This document shows, piece by piece, positions 1 through 5,675 of a stretch of DNA of 5,675 bases (within the stretch, counting starts at the first letter, position 1; each line of letters begins with the position of its first letter). The notes under the pieces are model-generated. The model was not told the DNA's origin. It made no database searches and saw nothing but the letters and a program-made list of their open reading frames with translations. The position numbers and the translations under genes were made by a program. This stretch comes from an uncultured Lachnospiraceae bacterium (GTDB lineage Bacteria > Bacillota > Clostridia > Lachnospirales > Lachnospiraceae), in the NCBI GenBank assembly GCA_934418055.1, contig CAKRWX010000168.1, positions 1-5,675 on the forward strand, written 5' to 3'.

Positions 1-1
1 A

Positions 2-61
2 TATGTGATCGGAACCGGAGGGGGACTTCTGGTGGCGACTCTGATGCGGCTGCTGGTGTAG
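2..61 (+). CDS. C-terminal end of a membrane protein (partial, 5' end outside window)
   Basis: Reading from base 2 gives 19 codons and a TAG stop at 59-61. The peptide ends in a glycine-rich turn (GTGGG) followed by a hydrophobic stretch (LLVATLMRLLV), as expected for the last transmembrane helix of an integral membrane protein such as a small permease subunit. It is followed about 50 bases later by a rho-independent terminator on the same strand, which supports a real gene end here. Too little remains to name the family. The call rests on hydrophobicity, an in-frame stop and the terminator; other frames cannot be fully excluded. Confidence 0.55.
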   Translation, partial: YVIGTGGGLLVATLMRLLV

Positions 62-111
62 GAATGGGCCGGCGCGACCATGCGAAAAATAAAATAGTGA
101 AAAGGCAAACT

Positions 112-143
112 AAGGCAGTGGGTGGAAATATCCGCTGTCTTTT
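112..143 (+). terminator. Rho-independent terminator of the upstream gene
   Basis: Bases 112-123 (AAGGCAGTGGGT) pair with 130-141 (ATCCGCTGTCTT) around a six-base loop (124-129). The stem is continuous over 12 pairs if three G-U wobbles are allowed. The arm runs into a T tract at 140-143. The wobbles are G-U only in the plus-strand RNA (they would be C-A mismatches on the other strand), so the structure belongs to plus-strand transcription. It probably ends the transcript of the membrane-protein gene that stops at 61. Confidence 0.65.
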
Positions 144-224
144 GCATATAGAGCAGATAGATACCTCTGGGCAGAAGTGTGTTGGCTGCAGGCATTTCCG
201 TGGAAAAGTTCACGGTTTCGTTCT

Positions 225-252
225 TTCACCCAAGTGTGATTTGTGATATACT
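225..252 (+). promoter_or_regulatory. Extended -10 sigma-A-type promoter for the exonuclease III/ABC-F operon
   Basis: TATACT at 247-252 matches the -10 consensus at 5 of 6 bases and is preceded by TG at 244-245, giving an extended -10 element. A weak -35 (TTCACC, 225-230, 4 of 6) lies 16 bp upstream. Transcription would start near 259, leaving a leader of about 45 bases before the ATG at 307. It sits downstream of the terminator at 112-143, as expected for a new transcription unit. No operator or riboswitch is evident in the leader. Confidence 0.55.
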
Positions 253-306
253 AAACACGATTACTGCAATTCGAAATTTCAAATAGAAAGGAAGACCATT
301 TTAGCT

Positions 307-1062
307 ATGAAAAAGATGATTTCCTGGAATGTGAATGGACTTCGGGCCTGTGTGGGCAAGGGGTTTTTAGATTATTTTAAGGAGATGGATGCGGATATTT
401 TCTGTATCCAGGAGAGCAAGCTTCAGGAGGGCCAGATCGAGCTGGACTTAGAGGGTTATCACCAGTATTGGAATTATGCCAGGAAAAAGGGCTATTCCGG
501 TACGGCATTATTTACCAAGGAAGAGCCGGTTTCCGTTGCTTATGGCATCGGGATCGAGGAGCATGATCAGGAGGGACGTGTGATCACGGCAGAATTTGCG
601 GATTACTACGTGGTGACCTGCTATACGCCAAACTCCCAGAGCGAGCTGGCGAGACTGTCTTACCGGATGAACTGGGAGGACGCGTTTTTAGCCTATTTAA
701 AGGGATTGGAGCAGAAAAAGCCTGTGATCTTCTGTGGAGACTTAAATGTGGCCCATGAGGAGATCGACCTGAAAAATCCGAAAACCAACCGCAACAATGC
801 CGGTTTCACGGATCAGGAGAGACAGAAATTTACGGATCTTTTAGCGGCTGGATTTATTGACACATACCGATATTTTTACCCGGATACGGAAGGGGTATAT
901 TCCTGGTGGTCTTACCGGTTTAAGGCCAGGGAGAAGAACGCCGGCTGGCGTATCGACTATTTTTGTGTATCAGAGTGTCTGAAGGAGCGTCTGGTCAGCG
1001 CATCCATTCATACCGAGGTGACGGGCTCTGATCACTGTCCTGTGGAGCTGGTGATCTCATGA
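307..1062 (+). CDS. xth: Exodeoxyribonuclease III (AP endonuclease family)
   Basis: Cytoplasmic DNA-repair enzyme of the endonuclease/exonuclease/phosphatase fold. Family members cut DNA 5' of abasic sites and degrade from 3' ends, with a divalent metal. All landmark motifs are visible: SWNVNGLRA near the N-terminus (N8), QES metal site (E36), CYTPNSQ (Y106), GDLNVAH (D145, N147), WRIDYF (D217) and the terminal GSDHCP (D242, H243). At 251 residues it is full length and close to the ExoA/ExoIII type (about 250-270). The ATG at 307 is chosen because the product starts immediately before the first strand, as in homologs. Its ribosome site (AGAAAGGAAG, 285-294) lies 12 bases upstream, slightly far; the ATG at 316 would lie farther still. 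The stop overlaps the start of the ABC-F gene (ATGA), so the two are probably co-translated. Confidence 0.96.
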   Translation: MKKMISWNVNGLRACVGKGFLDYFKEMDADIFCIQESKLQEGQIELDLEGYHQYWNYARKKGYSGTALFTKEEPVSVAYGIGIEEHDQEGRVITAEFADYYVVTCYTPNSQSELARLSYRMNWEDAFLAYLKGLEQKKPVIFCGDLNVAHEEIDLKNPKTNRNNAGFTDQERQKFTDLLAAGFIDTYRYFYPDTEGVYSWWSYRFKAREKNAGWRIDYFCVSECLKERLVSASIHTEVTGSDHCPVELVIS

Positions 1063-2906
1063 ATTTAGTGACCATTGAACATCTGACCAAATCTTATACG
1101 GAACGGCTGATCTTTGACGATACGGATTTCTCCATCAATGAGGGGGAGAAGATCGGTCTGATCGGCATCAATGGAACCGGCAAGTCTACTTTATTAAAAA
1201 TCGTGGCTGGTTTAGAGGAGCCGGACAAGGGAACCGTGGTGCGAGGAAGAAACCTGGATATGCGTTATCTGCCGCAGAACCCGAAATTTACGGAGGGCGA
1301 CACCATCATCGAGAGCATTCTCCGGGATAATGAGGGCCATCCTCATATCTGGGATATGGAGAGCCAGGCAAAGACTATGCTGACCAAGGTCGGCATCTAT
1401 GATTTTGACGCGAAAGTTGAGACTCTGTCAGGCGGACAGCGGAAGCGAGTGGCGCTTGTCAGTACGCTGATGGCGGACACGGATCTGTTGATCCTGGACG
1501 AGCCAACCAACCATTTAGACAGTGATATGGCGGACTGGCTGGAAGATCATCTGAAGAAATTCCGCGGCGCGATCCTGATGATCACCCATGACCGTTATTT
1601 CCTGGACAGTGTGGCAAACCGGATCGTAGAACTTGATAAGGGCAAGTTTTACAGCTATCAGACCAATTATGAGGGTTATCTGGAGATGCGTGCTGAGCGT
1701 CTGGACATGGCTCAGGCATCGGAGCGGAAACGCCAGTCTATTTTACGGGTGGAGTTAGAGTGGATGAAGCGTGGCGCCAGAGCCCGTTCTACCAAGCAGA
1801 AAGCCCACATCCAGCGATACGAGGCTCTGCGTGACCAGAAAGGTCCGGAGCTTGACCAGAGTATGGAGCTGGAGTCTATTTCCAGCAGACTGGGACGGAC
1901 GACTGTGGAGCTGGATCATCTGTGTAAGGCATATGGAGATAAGACGTTAATAAAAGATTTCACCTATATTTTCCTAAAAAATGACCGGGTTGGAATCATC
2001 GGTCCCAATGGCAGCGGCAAGTCCACGCTGATGAAGATGATCGCTGGATGGGTACAGCCGGACAGCGGAACCATCGAGATCGGCCAGACCGTGAAAATGG
2101 GCTATTTCTCCCAGGAAAATGAAGCTATGGATGAGAGCCTGAAGGTGATCGATTACATCAAAAATGTGGCAGAGTATGTGCAGACCAAGGACGGAAGCGT
2201 CAGTGCCTCCATGATGCTGGAGCGTTTCTTATTCCCATCCAGCGTCCAGTACACCACCATTGACCGCTTATCCGGTGGTGAGAAGCGGAGACTGTATCTG
2301 CTGCGGATCCTGATGGATGCGCCAAATGTACTACTTTTAGACGAGCCTACCAATGACCTGGACATCCGTACCTTAACGATTCTGGAGGACTATCTGGATT
2401 CCTTCCAGGGCATTGTGATTACCGTATCCCATGACCGGTATTTCCTAGATCGTATCGTGCGGAGAATCTTTGCTTTTGAGGGCAACGGCAGGATCACCCA
2501 GTACGAGGGCGGTTTCACTGATTATCAGGCGGCGGTGCTGCGGAAAGAGGTAGAGGCTGAGGCGATGGCAGCTGGCAATCCGAAGGCAGGCGTCAAATCA
2601 GATAAATCAAAGGATGAAAAGTCCGAGGAGGACTCCAAATCATCCAAAAAGACCTGGAACGGCGGCCCCAAAAAGCTGCGTTTCACCTACCAGGAGCAGA
2701 AGGACTGGGATGTGATCGAGAGCCAGATCGAGAAGCTGGAGGAGGAGATTGCAGATCTGGACGTCCAGATGGAGAAAGCTGCCAGCGATTTTGTGAAACT
2801 GAAAGAATTGATGGACCGAAAAGCACAGGCGGAGAGCGAACTGGATGCCAAGATGGAGCGGTGGATGTATCTGAATGATCTGGCGGAGAAGATTGAAAAG
2901 CAGTAG
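1059..2906 (+). CDS. uup: ABC-F family ATPase, Uup-type
   Basis: A 615-residue soluble protein with two ABC ATPase domains in tandem and no membrane segment, which defines ABC-F. Domain 1 has Walker [10 protein letters not shown] (36-44), LSGGQ (123-127) and LDEPTNHLD around D147/E148, followed by an H-loop (THDRYFLD). The interdomain linker contains [16 protein letters not shown], the Uup-like version of the tRNA-contacting linker. Domain 2 has GPNGSGKST (315-323), LSGGE (404-408), LDEPTNDLD (D428/E429) and SHDRYFLD. A Lys/Ser/Glu-rich tether (about 505-539) leads to a coiled-coil C-terminal domain (540-615) starting LRFTYQEQ, typical of Uup. ABC-F proteins act on ribosomes; Uup has also been linked to genome stability and transposon excision. 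Nothing points specifically to antibiotic resistance. Start ATG overlaps the previous stop by four bases, with GGAG at 1044-1047. Confidence 0.92.
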   Translation: MNLVTIEHLTKSYTERLIFDDTDFSINEGEKIGLIGINGTGKSTLLKIVAGLEEPDKGTVVRGRNLDMRYLPQNPKFTEGDTIIESILRDNEGHPHIWDMESQAKTMLTKVGIYDFDAKVETLSGGQRKRVALVSTLMADTDLLILDEPTNHLDSDMADWLEDHLKKFRGAILMITHDRYFLDSVANRIVELDKGKFYSYQTNYEGYLEMRAERLDMAQASERKRQSILRVELEWMKRGARARSTKQKAHIQRYEALRDQKGPELDQSMELESISSRLGRTTVELDHLCKAYGDKTLIKDFTYIFLKNDRVGIIGPNGSGKSTLMKMIAGWVQPDSGTIEIGQTVKMGYFSQENEAMDESLKVIDYIKNVAEYVQTKDGSVSASMMLERFLFPSSVQYTTIDRLSGGEKRRLYLLRILMDAPNVLLLDEPTNDLDIRTLTILEDYLDSFQGIVITVSHDRYFLDRIVRRIFAFEGNGRITQYEGGFTDYQAAVLRKEVEAEAMAAGNPKAGVKSDKSKDEKSEEDSKSSKKTWNGGPKKLRFTYQEQKDWDVIESQIEKLEEEIADLDVQMEKAASDFVKLKELMDRKAQAESELDAKMERWMYLNDLAEKIEKQ

Positions 2907-2942
2907 AATGTAAGTATCACTCAAAGATATGTACTAGTATCC

Positions 2943-2971
2943 TTGAAATGTTTTCTGAAACATGATATCAT
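2943..2971 (+). promoter_or_regulatory. Strong sigma-A-type promoter for the ATPase/TOPRIM pair
   Basis: TTGAAA (2943-2948, 5 of 6 consensus bases) and TATCAT (2966-2971, 5 of 6) are separated by exactly 17 bp, the optimum spacing. Start of transcription is expected near 2978, giving a leader of about 34 bases with GGAGG at 3000-3004, seven bases before the ATG at 3012. The pair downstream is therefore likely to have its own transcription unit rather than depend only on read-through from the ABC-F gene; I see no terminator between 2906 and 2943, so read-through may add to it. Confidence 0.65.
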
Positions 2972-2999
2972 TTGCTCACGAAAAACGAAATAATGATAT
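2948..2999. promoter_or_regulatory. Overlapping dyads at the promoter, possible operator
   Basis: Three symmetry elements crowd this promoter. ATGTTT-TCTG-AAACAT (2948-2963) fills the -35/-10 spacer. TGATATCA (2963-2970) is a perfect palindrome covering most of the -10. ATATCATT (2965-2972) is repeated inverted as AATGATAT (2992-2999) just before the ribosome site; the same region gives a direct repeat ATGATAT (2962-2968 and 2993-2999) 31 bp apart, about three helical turns. Because the left arm lies upstream of the predicted start site, a DNA-binding operator fits better than an RNA hairpin. AT-rich promoters produce such short repeats by chance, so this is only suggestive. No regulator gene is in the window. 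Confidence 0.3.
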
Positions 3000-3011
3000 G
3001 GAGGCTCTGAC

Positions 3012-4115
3012 ATGATTGTACTAAACCTTGTGTTAAAGGGAATTTATGGATTTAATGATTTTGATATCAATTTTAGTTATCCTAAAAAGATTGTTAATTC
3101 GATTATCGATCAGGAACATTTGAAAGGGAGAGAGCGGTTTCGCTATAAGAAAGCTGTAATTCTTATGGGAGCGAATGCGACAGGAAAGACCAGCCTTGGA
3201 AAGGCATTGATTCGTATTTTTGGATATATGACTGCTGGAAATCCAACACCGCTTTATGAGATGGTTGCAGGCGATAATGGATACTTCAGTATTGATTTTG
3301 TGAATGGTGATTATCGCTTGCAACGATTATCAGCTCAGATTAATGCTTTTAATCAGGAGATTGAAATTCAGTATCAGACCGCAGATATTGATACGATGGA
3401 TTCGTATGAAAAATGTGTAAAGAAGTTAAAAGATCAAACAATGGAGGCAACCAGAACTGCGACATCGCTTAAGAGATTAGTAGGCGATGTCCGGTATCGT
3501 TTTGCATATCCTGAAATAGAGAAATCTTTGAAGCTTACAGGTGCGAATAAAAGTATTTTGTTGAAGACATTGCGTGCTATTATTGGAACACTTGATCCGA
3601 CATTACAGGATGTCAGTGTATCAAAAGATTTGAAGGATACCTTTATTATTCGCCGCAGTGGAACGGAAATCATTATTCAGGAAGGCAAGCTGCTGAATCG
3701 GGAGATAATGTCCAGTGGTACAGCAGAAGGAATTGATGTCGCAATATTTCTTGCAGCAATGGCAACGAAAGAGAGTAGCTTTTATTATTGTGATGAACAT
3801 TTTTCTTATATTCAGAGCGATATTGAGAAAAGGATTTTCGGTATTATGCTAGATCGTATCGGAGCTGATGAGCAGTTGATTTTTACAACGCATAATACAG
3901 ATATGCTAGATTTGAATCTACCGAAGCATAGCTATATGTTTTTACGCAAACATTTAGAGGAAGGAGCATATCGGGTTTCTGCTGTTTCTGCATCAGATGT
4001 GCTGAAACGAAATACAGACTCTTTGCGTTGTGCAGTTGAGAATGATGTGTTTGCATCACTTCCGCAGGATTCTCTTTTGGACGAATTGGAAATGGGGTGG
4101 GAAGATGAACAATAA
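3012..4115 (+). CDS. ABC-type AAA ATPase (AAA15/OLD-like), candidate defence ATPase
   Basis: A 367-residue soluble ATPase with the ordered motifs of the SMC/ABC-like AAA15/AAA21 group. The N-terminal strand region (NLVLKGIYGFNDFDINF) leads to Walker A GANATGKTS (53-61). A central helical and variable insert follows (about 100-225). Next comes an ABC-like signature SSGT (234-237), then Walker B FYYCDE (D261, E262) and an H-loop TTHNTD (H294). The residues after Walker B (HFSYIQSDIE) differ from the usual DEiE...LHP of many AAA15 members. A C-terminal segment of about 60 residues may be the partner-contact region. There is no membrane segment and no fused nuclease domain, so activity presumably needs the protein encoded just downstream, whose start overlaps this gene by 11 bases. 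Start fixed by GGAGG at 3000-3004. G+C is visibly lower than upstream genes (24 of 60 in 3421-3480 versus 37 of 60 in 2041-2100), hinting at acquisition. Exact family and function not recognised; a role in phage defence is inference from architecture. Confidence 0.88.
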   Translation: MIVLNLVLKGIYGFNDFDINFSYPKKIVNSIIDQEHLKGRERFRYKKAVILMGANATGKTSLGKALIRIFGYMTAGNPTPLYEMVAGDNGYFSIDFVNGDYRLQRLSAQINAFNQEIEIQYQTADIDTMDSYEKCVKKLKDQTMEATRTATSLKRLVGDVRYRFAYPEIEKSLKLTGANKSILLKTLRAIIGTLDPTLQDVSVSKDLKDTFIIRRSGTEIIIQEGKLLNREIMSSGTAEGIDVAIFLAAMATKESSFYYCDEHFSYIQSDIEKRIFGIMLDRIGADEQLIFTTHNTDMLDLNLPKHSYMFLRKHLEEGAYRVSAVSASDVLKRNTDSLRCAVENDVFASLPQDSLLDELEMGWEDEQ

Positions 4116-4614
4116 GTGCATCTATTATGTAGAGGGTCCTTGCGAACAACAATTGATTGCAGCGTTGAAGGAAGCACCGGAAAGATTGATTCCTGGGAAG
4201 ATAAAGGTATTCAATGTGGTGCAGAACTTGATTCCAAAATCACAGATATTGTCTATTTTAGCTGGAACAACCGTGGTTTTGGCATTTGATACTGATGTGC
4301 CACAGACATCAAATCTTAAAAAGAACTTGGAACTTCTCACCCGGTATTGTGGGAAACTGAAAATCATTTTTCTTCCACAAGTTTTGAATTTGGAGGATGA
4401 GCTGGTTCGGTGCACAGATGTGCGGACTGCTATGGAACTGACCAAAAGTGGAAGTGTTAAAAATTTTAAGACGGATTTTTGTAAGATGAAAACAAAAGAT
4501 TGTCGTTCTATGCTTGACCGTCATAAGCTGGATTATTCGCGTCTATGGATGACAAAAACACCGGAAGCATTTAGTTTTGTGGAGAATAATAGTTCTCAAA
4601 TTAAAATAATATAA
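4105..4614 (+). CDS. Small TOPRIM-like protein, putative nuclease partner of the ATPase
   Basis: A 169-residue soluble protein. The N-terminal strand-helix YYVEGPCEQQLI carries a TOPRIM-like glutamate (E10) followed by G11. The strand VVLAFDTD supplies a D-x-D pair (D62, D64). A third acidic cluster, NLEDEL (E97, D98, E99), follows a hydrophobic strand. This order (E, DxD, acidic) is that of TOPRIM folds in OLD nucleases, RloB-like and DUF4435 (AriB) proteins, which bind metal and cut nucleic acid. The C-terminal 70 residues are rich in Lys/Arg and lack a recognised domain. The ATG at 4105 is preferred over the in-frame ATG at 4030: that one lies deep in the ATPase gene, its extra 25 residues look like out-of-frame ATPase coding, and the chosen start puts the first TOPRIM strand at the N-terminus with GGTGGGA just upstream. 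The 11-base overlap suggests translational coupling. Very AT-rich (16 G/C of 60 in 4441-4500). TOPRIM assignment is by motif reading only. Confidence 0.82.
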   Translation: MNNKCIYYVEGPCEQQLIAALKEAPERLIPGKIKVFNVVQNLIPKSQILSILAGTTVVLAFDTDVPQTSNLKKNLELLTRYCGKLKIIFLPQVLNLEDELVRCTDVRTAMELTKSGSVKNFKTDFCKMKTKDCRSMLDRHKLDYSRLWMTKTPEAFSFVENNSSQIKII

Positions 4615-4654
4615 TCTTTATTTATTAATTGAAATAGAAAGCAAAAAATAACCT

Positions 4655-4690
4655 AAAAATATCGCCAGCCATAACCTGGCTGACGATATT
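4655..4690 (-). terminator. Rho-independent terminator of the deacetylase gene
   Basis: Arms 4658-4671 (AATATCGCCAGCCA) and 4677-4690 (TGGCTGACGATATT) form a 14-pair stem around a five-base loop. The single non-Watson-Crick pair (4665/4683) is G-U in minus-strand RNA but C-A in plus-strand RNA. On the minus strand the stem leads into a T run (bases 4659-4655), while no T run follows on the plus strand. It starts 15 bases after the stop codon of the minus-strand gene. Downstream genes on the plus strand end at 4614 and have no comparable hairpin of their own before it. Confidence 0.85.
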
Positions 4691-4705
4691 CCAATTTCTG
4701 ATTAT

Positions 4706-5675
4706 TTATTCCCACGGAATCAGAAAATCATAATTATAAATTTTCCCATCCCTCTCCAGATCATACACCTTGCGTCCGGATACGAAGGTCTGTCTTACCT
4801 GGTATGCATCGTCCAGTATCACATAATCTGCTTGTTTTCCTTTGCGGATGGAGCCTTTTGTATCTCCAAAACCGTATTTCAATGCAGGATTTAGAGAACT
4901 CATCTGCAATACAGTTTCCAGCGGAACGCCTACATGTTCTACCAGGTTTTTGATTCCGAAGAGTACCGGCTGCGTGGAGCCACAGAGCCTTCCGGTGTCG
5001 GATAAGAGGAAGCCTTCTTTGGTTACCACACGTTTTTCTGTGGAATAGCCCGGGCGGTACGCTCCGGCGGGAGCGCCGGAATAAGCGGTACAGTCTGATA
5101 TCATCATGAAATATTTGTAATCTTTGATGCGGAAATAGATGTCCAGCATTTCATCGCAGATGTGCAGGCCGTCGCAGATCACCTCGCACATGACATGGTC
5201 ATTGGTCAGCGCCGCGCCGAGACCGCCGATATCCCGGTGGTGCATGTCGGTCATGACATTTCCAGTATGGGTAGATACAGAGATACCGTTCTTATAGGCC
5301 TCCATAGCGTCATGATATTGATTGTCGCTGTGAGCAGCGCCCACGGTAATCCCATGCTCCAGAAAATAATCAGTCAACTCCATGATCCCGGGGATTTCAG
5401 GCGCGAGACTGACAAGCTTTAACCATCCCTGACCATCTTCTACCATTTTTTTTGCGGTTTCAAGACTAACTGGCGGGTACGGCTTTCTGACGCCTTTTTC
5501 ACCTACGCGGTTCAGCCATGGCCCCTCGCTGTGAATGCCGCAGATTTCCGCGCCGTCTGGCTTTTCTTCTGCCGTGCGGGCGATTTCCCGGAATAGTCCG
5601 CGCTCCGCAGTAGGAAAGATACTGGTGATTCCCTGGGAGGCGCATCCTTTTAGATATCCGCGCAGGGTCTTCTGG
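4706..5675 (-). CDS. nagA: N-acetylglucosamine-6-phosphate deacetylase-like amidohydrolase (partial, 5' end outside window)
   Basis: The frame is open from the window edge to TAA at 4706-4708, giving 322 complete codons of a protein usually near 380-400 residues, so about the first 60-70 are missing. An ATG at 5446 is internal, since the conserved HSEGPW metal-site motif (E at 5525-5527) lies upstream of it. Further NagA landmarks: LAPE, an AAHSD histidine (5330-5332), a STHTGN...HHRD segment with the second histidine (5267-5269), DGLH, the catalytic ISD aspartate (5093-5095), and the closing SLNPA...KGSI..GKQADYVILD. NagA removes acetate from GlcNAc-6-phosphate in amino-sugar recycling or catabolism, in the cytoplasm. 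Oddly, the usual HLFNAM reads HTGNVM and the usual TDA reads SDC, so this is a divergent member and its exact substrate could differ. It converges on the plus-strand pair and ends at its own terminator. Confidence 0.88.
   Translation of the reverse strand, partial: QKTLRGYLKGCASQGITSIFPTAERGLFREIARTAEEKPDGAEICGIHSEGPWLNRVGEKGVRKPYPPVSLETAKKMVEDGQGWLKLVSLAPEIPGIMELTDYFLEHGITVGAAHSDNQYHDAMEAYKNGISVSTHTGNVMTDMHHRDIGGLGAALTNDHVMCEVICDGLHICDEMLDIYFRIKDYKYFMMISDCTAYSGAPAGAYRPGYSTEKRVVTKEGFLLSDTGRLCGSTQPVLFGIKNLVEHVGVPLETVLQMSSLNPALKYGFGDTKGSIRKGKQADYVILDDAYQVRQTFVSGRKVYDLERDGKIYNYDFLIPWE

Noticed and set aside
64..246. Open frame of 60 codons on the plus strand
   Set aside because: It has no proper ribosome site, spans the terminator hairpin at 112-143 and runs into the promoter; the product resembles no domain and has no compositional sign of coding.
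1059..2906. Antibiotic-resistance ABC-F (Msr/Vga/Lsa/Optr type)
   Set aside because: The linker, the DEPTNDLD second Walker B and the C-terminal coiled-coil match the Uup housekeeping type; no extended resistance-type linker is seen.
2640..2924. Minus-strand open frames opposite the end of the ABC-F gene
   Set aside because: They are antisense to the coiled-coil coding region, which has clear Uup C-terminal features; the hydrophobic peptides are a by-product of Glu/Lys-rich sense codons.
2926..2942. TACTAGTA palindrome upstream of the -35
   Set aside because: An eight-base perfect palindrome in AT-rich spacer is expected by chance and it does not extend into a longer dyad.
4030..4104. Upstream in-frame ATG as start of the TOPRIM gene
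   Set aside because: The extra 25 residues are out-of-frame reading of the ATPase gene, and the 4105 start has a ribosome site and places the first TOPRIM strand at the N-terminus.
3033..4177. Several minus-strand open frames opposite the ATPase gene
   Set aside because: All are shadows of a sense gene with complete ATPase motifs; none has a ribosome site or recognisable domain.
4596..4635. AT-only inverted repeat after the TOPRIM gene as a terminator
   Set aside because: Only a broken A/T stem can be drawn, with no G/C pairs and no clear T tract following it.
4842..5422. Plus-strand open frames opposite the deacetylase gene
   Set aside because: They lie antisense to conserved NagA motifs and lack ribosome sites.

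Overview
The window looks like chromosomal DNA of a Gram-positive gut-type Clostridia, most likely Lachnospiraceae. This rests on the AGGA/GGAGG-type ribosome sites, sigma-A-like promoters, the mid-range G+C of the housekeeping genes and the character of the proteins. The family assignment is inference; no 16S or other marker is present.

Layout. Positions 2-61 hold the last 19 codons of a membrane protein, followed by a good rho-independent terminator (112-143) and an extended -10 promoter (225-252). Apart from these two signals, the 245 bases between 61 and 307 hold nothing I can support. From that promoter runs a two-gene operon: exodeoxyribonuclease III (307-1062, DNA repair) overlapping by ATGA with a Uup-type ABC-F ATPase (1059-2906).

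A 105-base gap follows. It contains a near-consensus promoter (TTGAAA, 17 bp, TATCAT) overlaid with small dyads. That promoter drives a second tight operon, clearly lower in G+C than its flanks: an ABC-type AAA ATPase of the AAA15/OLD-like kind (3012-4115), overlapping by 11 bases a compact 169-residue protein with TOPRIM-like motifs (4105-4614). The pairing of a SMC/ABC-like ATPase with a small TOPRIM protein resembles the logic of OLD, RloA/RloB and PARIS (AriA/AriB) anti-phage modules, but neither protein can be assigned to one of these by reading alone. It is the most interesting item in the window and a candidate uncharacterised defence module.

On the opposite strand, converging on the module, is the 3' part of a divergent NagA-type N-acetylglucosamine-6-phosphate deacetylase (4706 to beyond 5675). 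It is closed by a strong hairpin terminator (4655-4690). The overall picture is a low-G+C accessory cassette with its own promoter, sitting between housekeeping genes of higher G+C.
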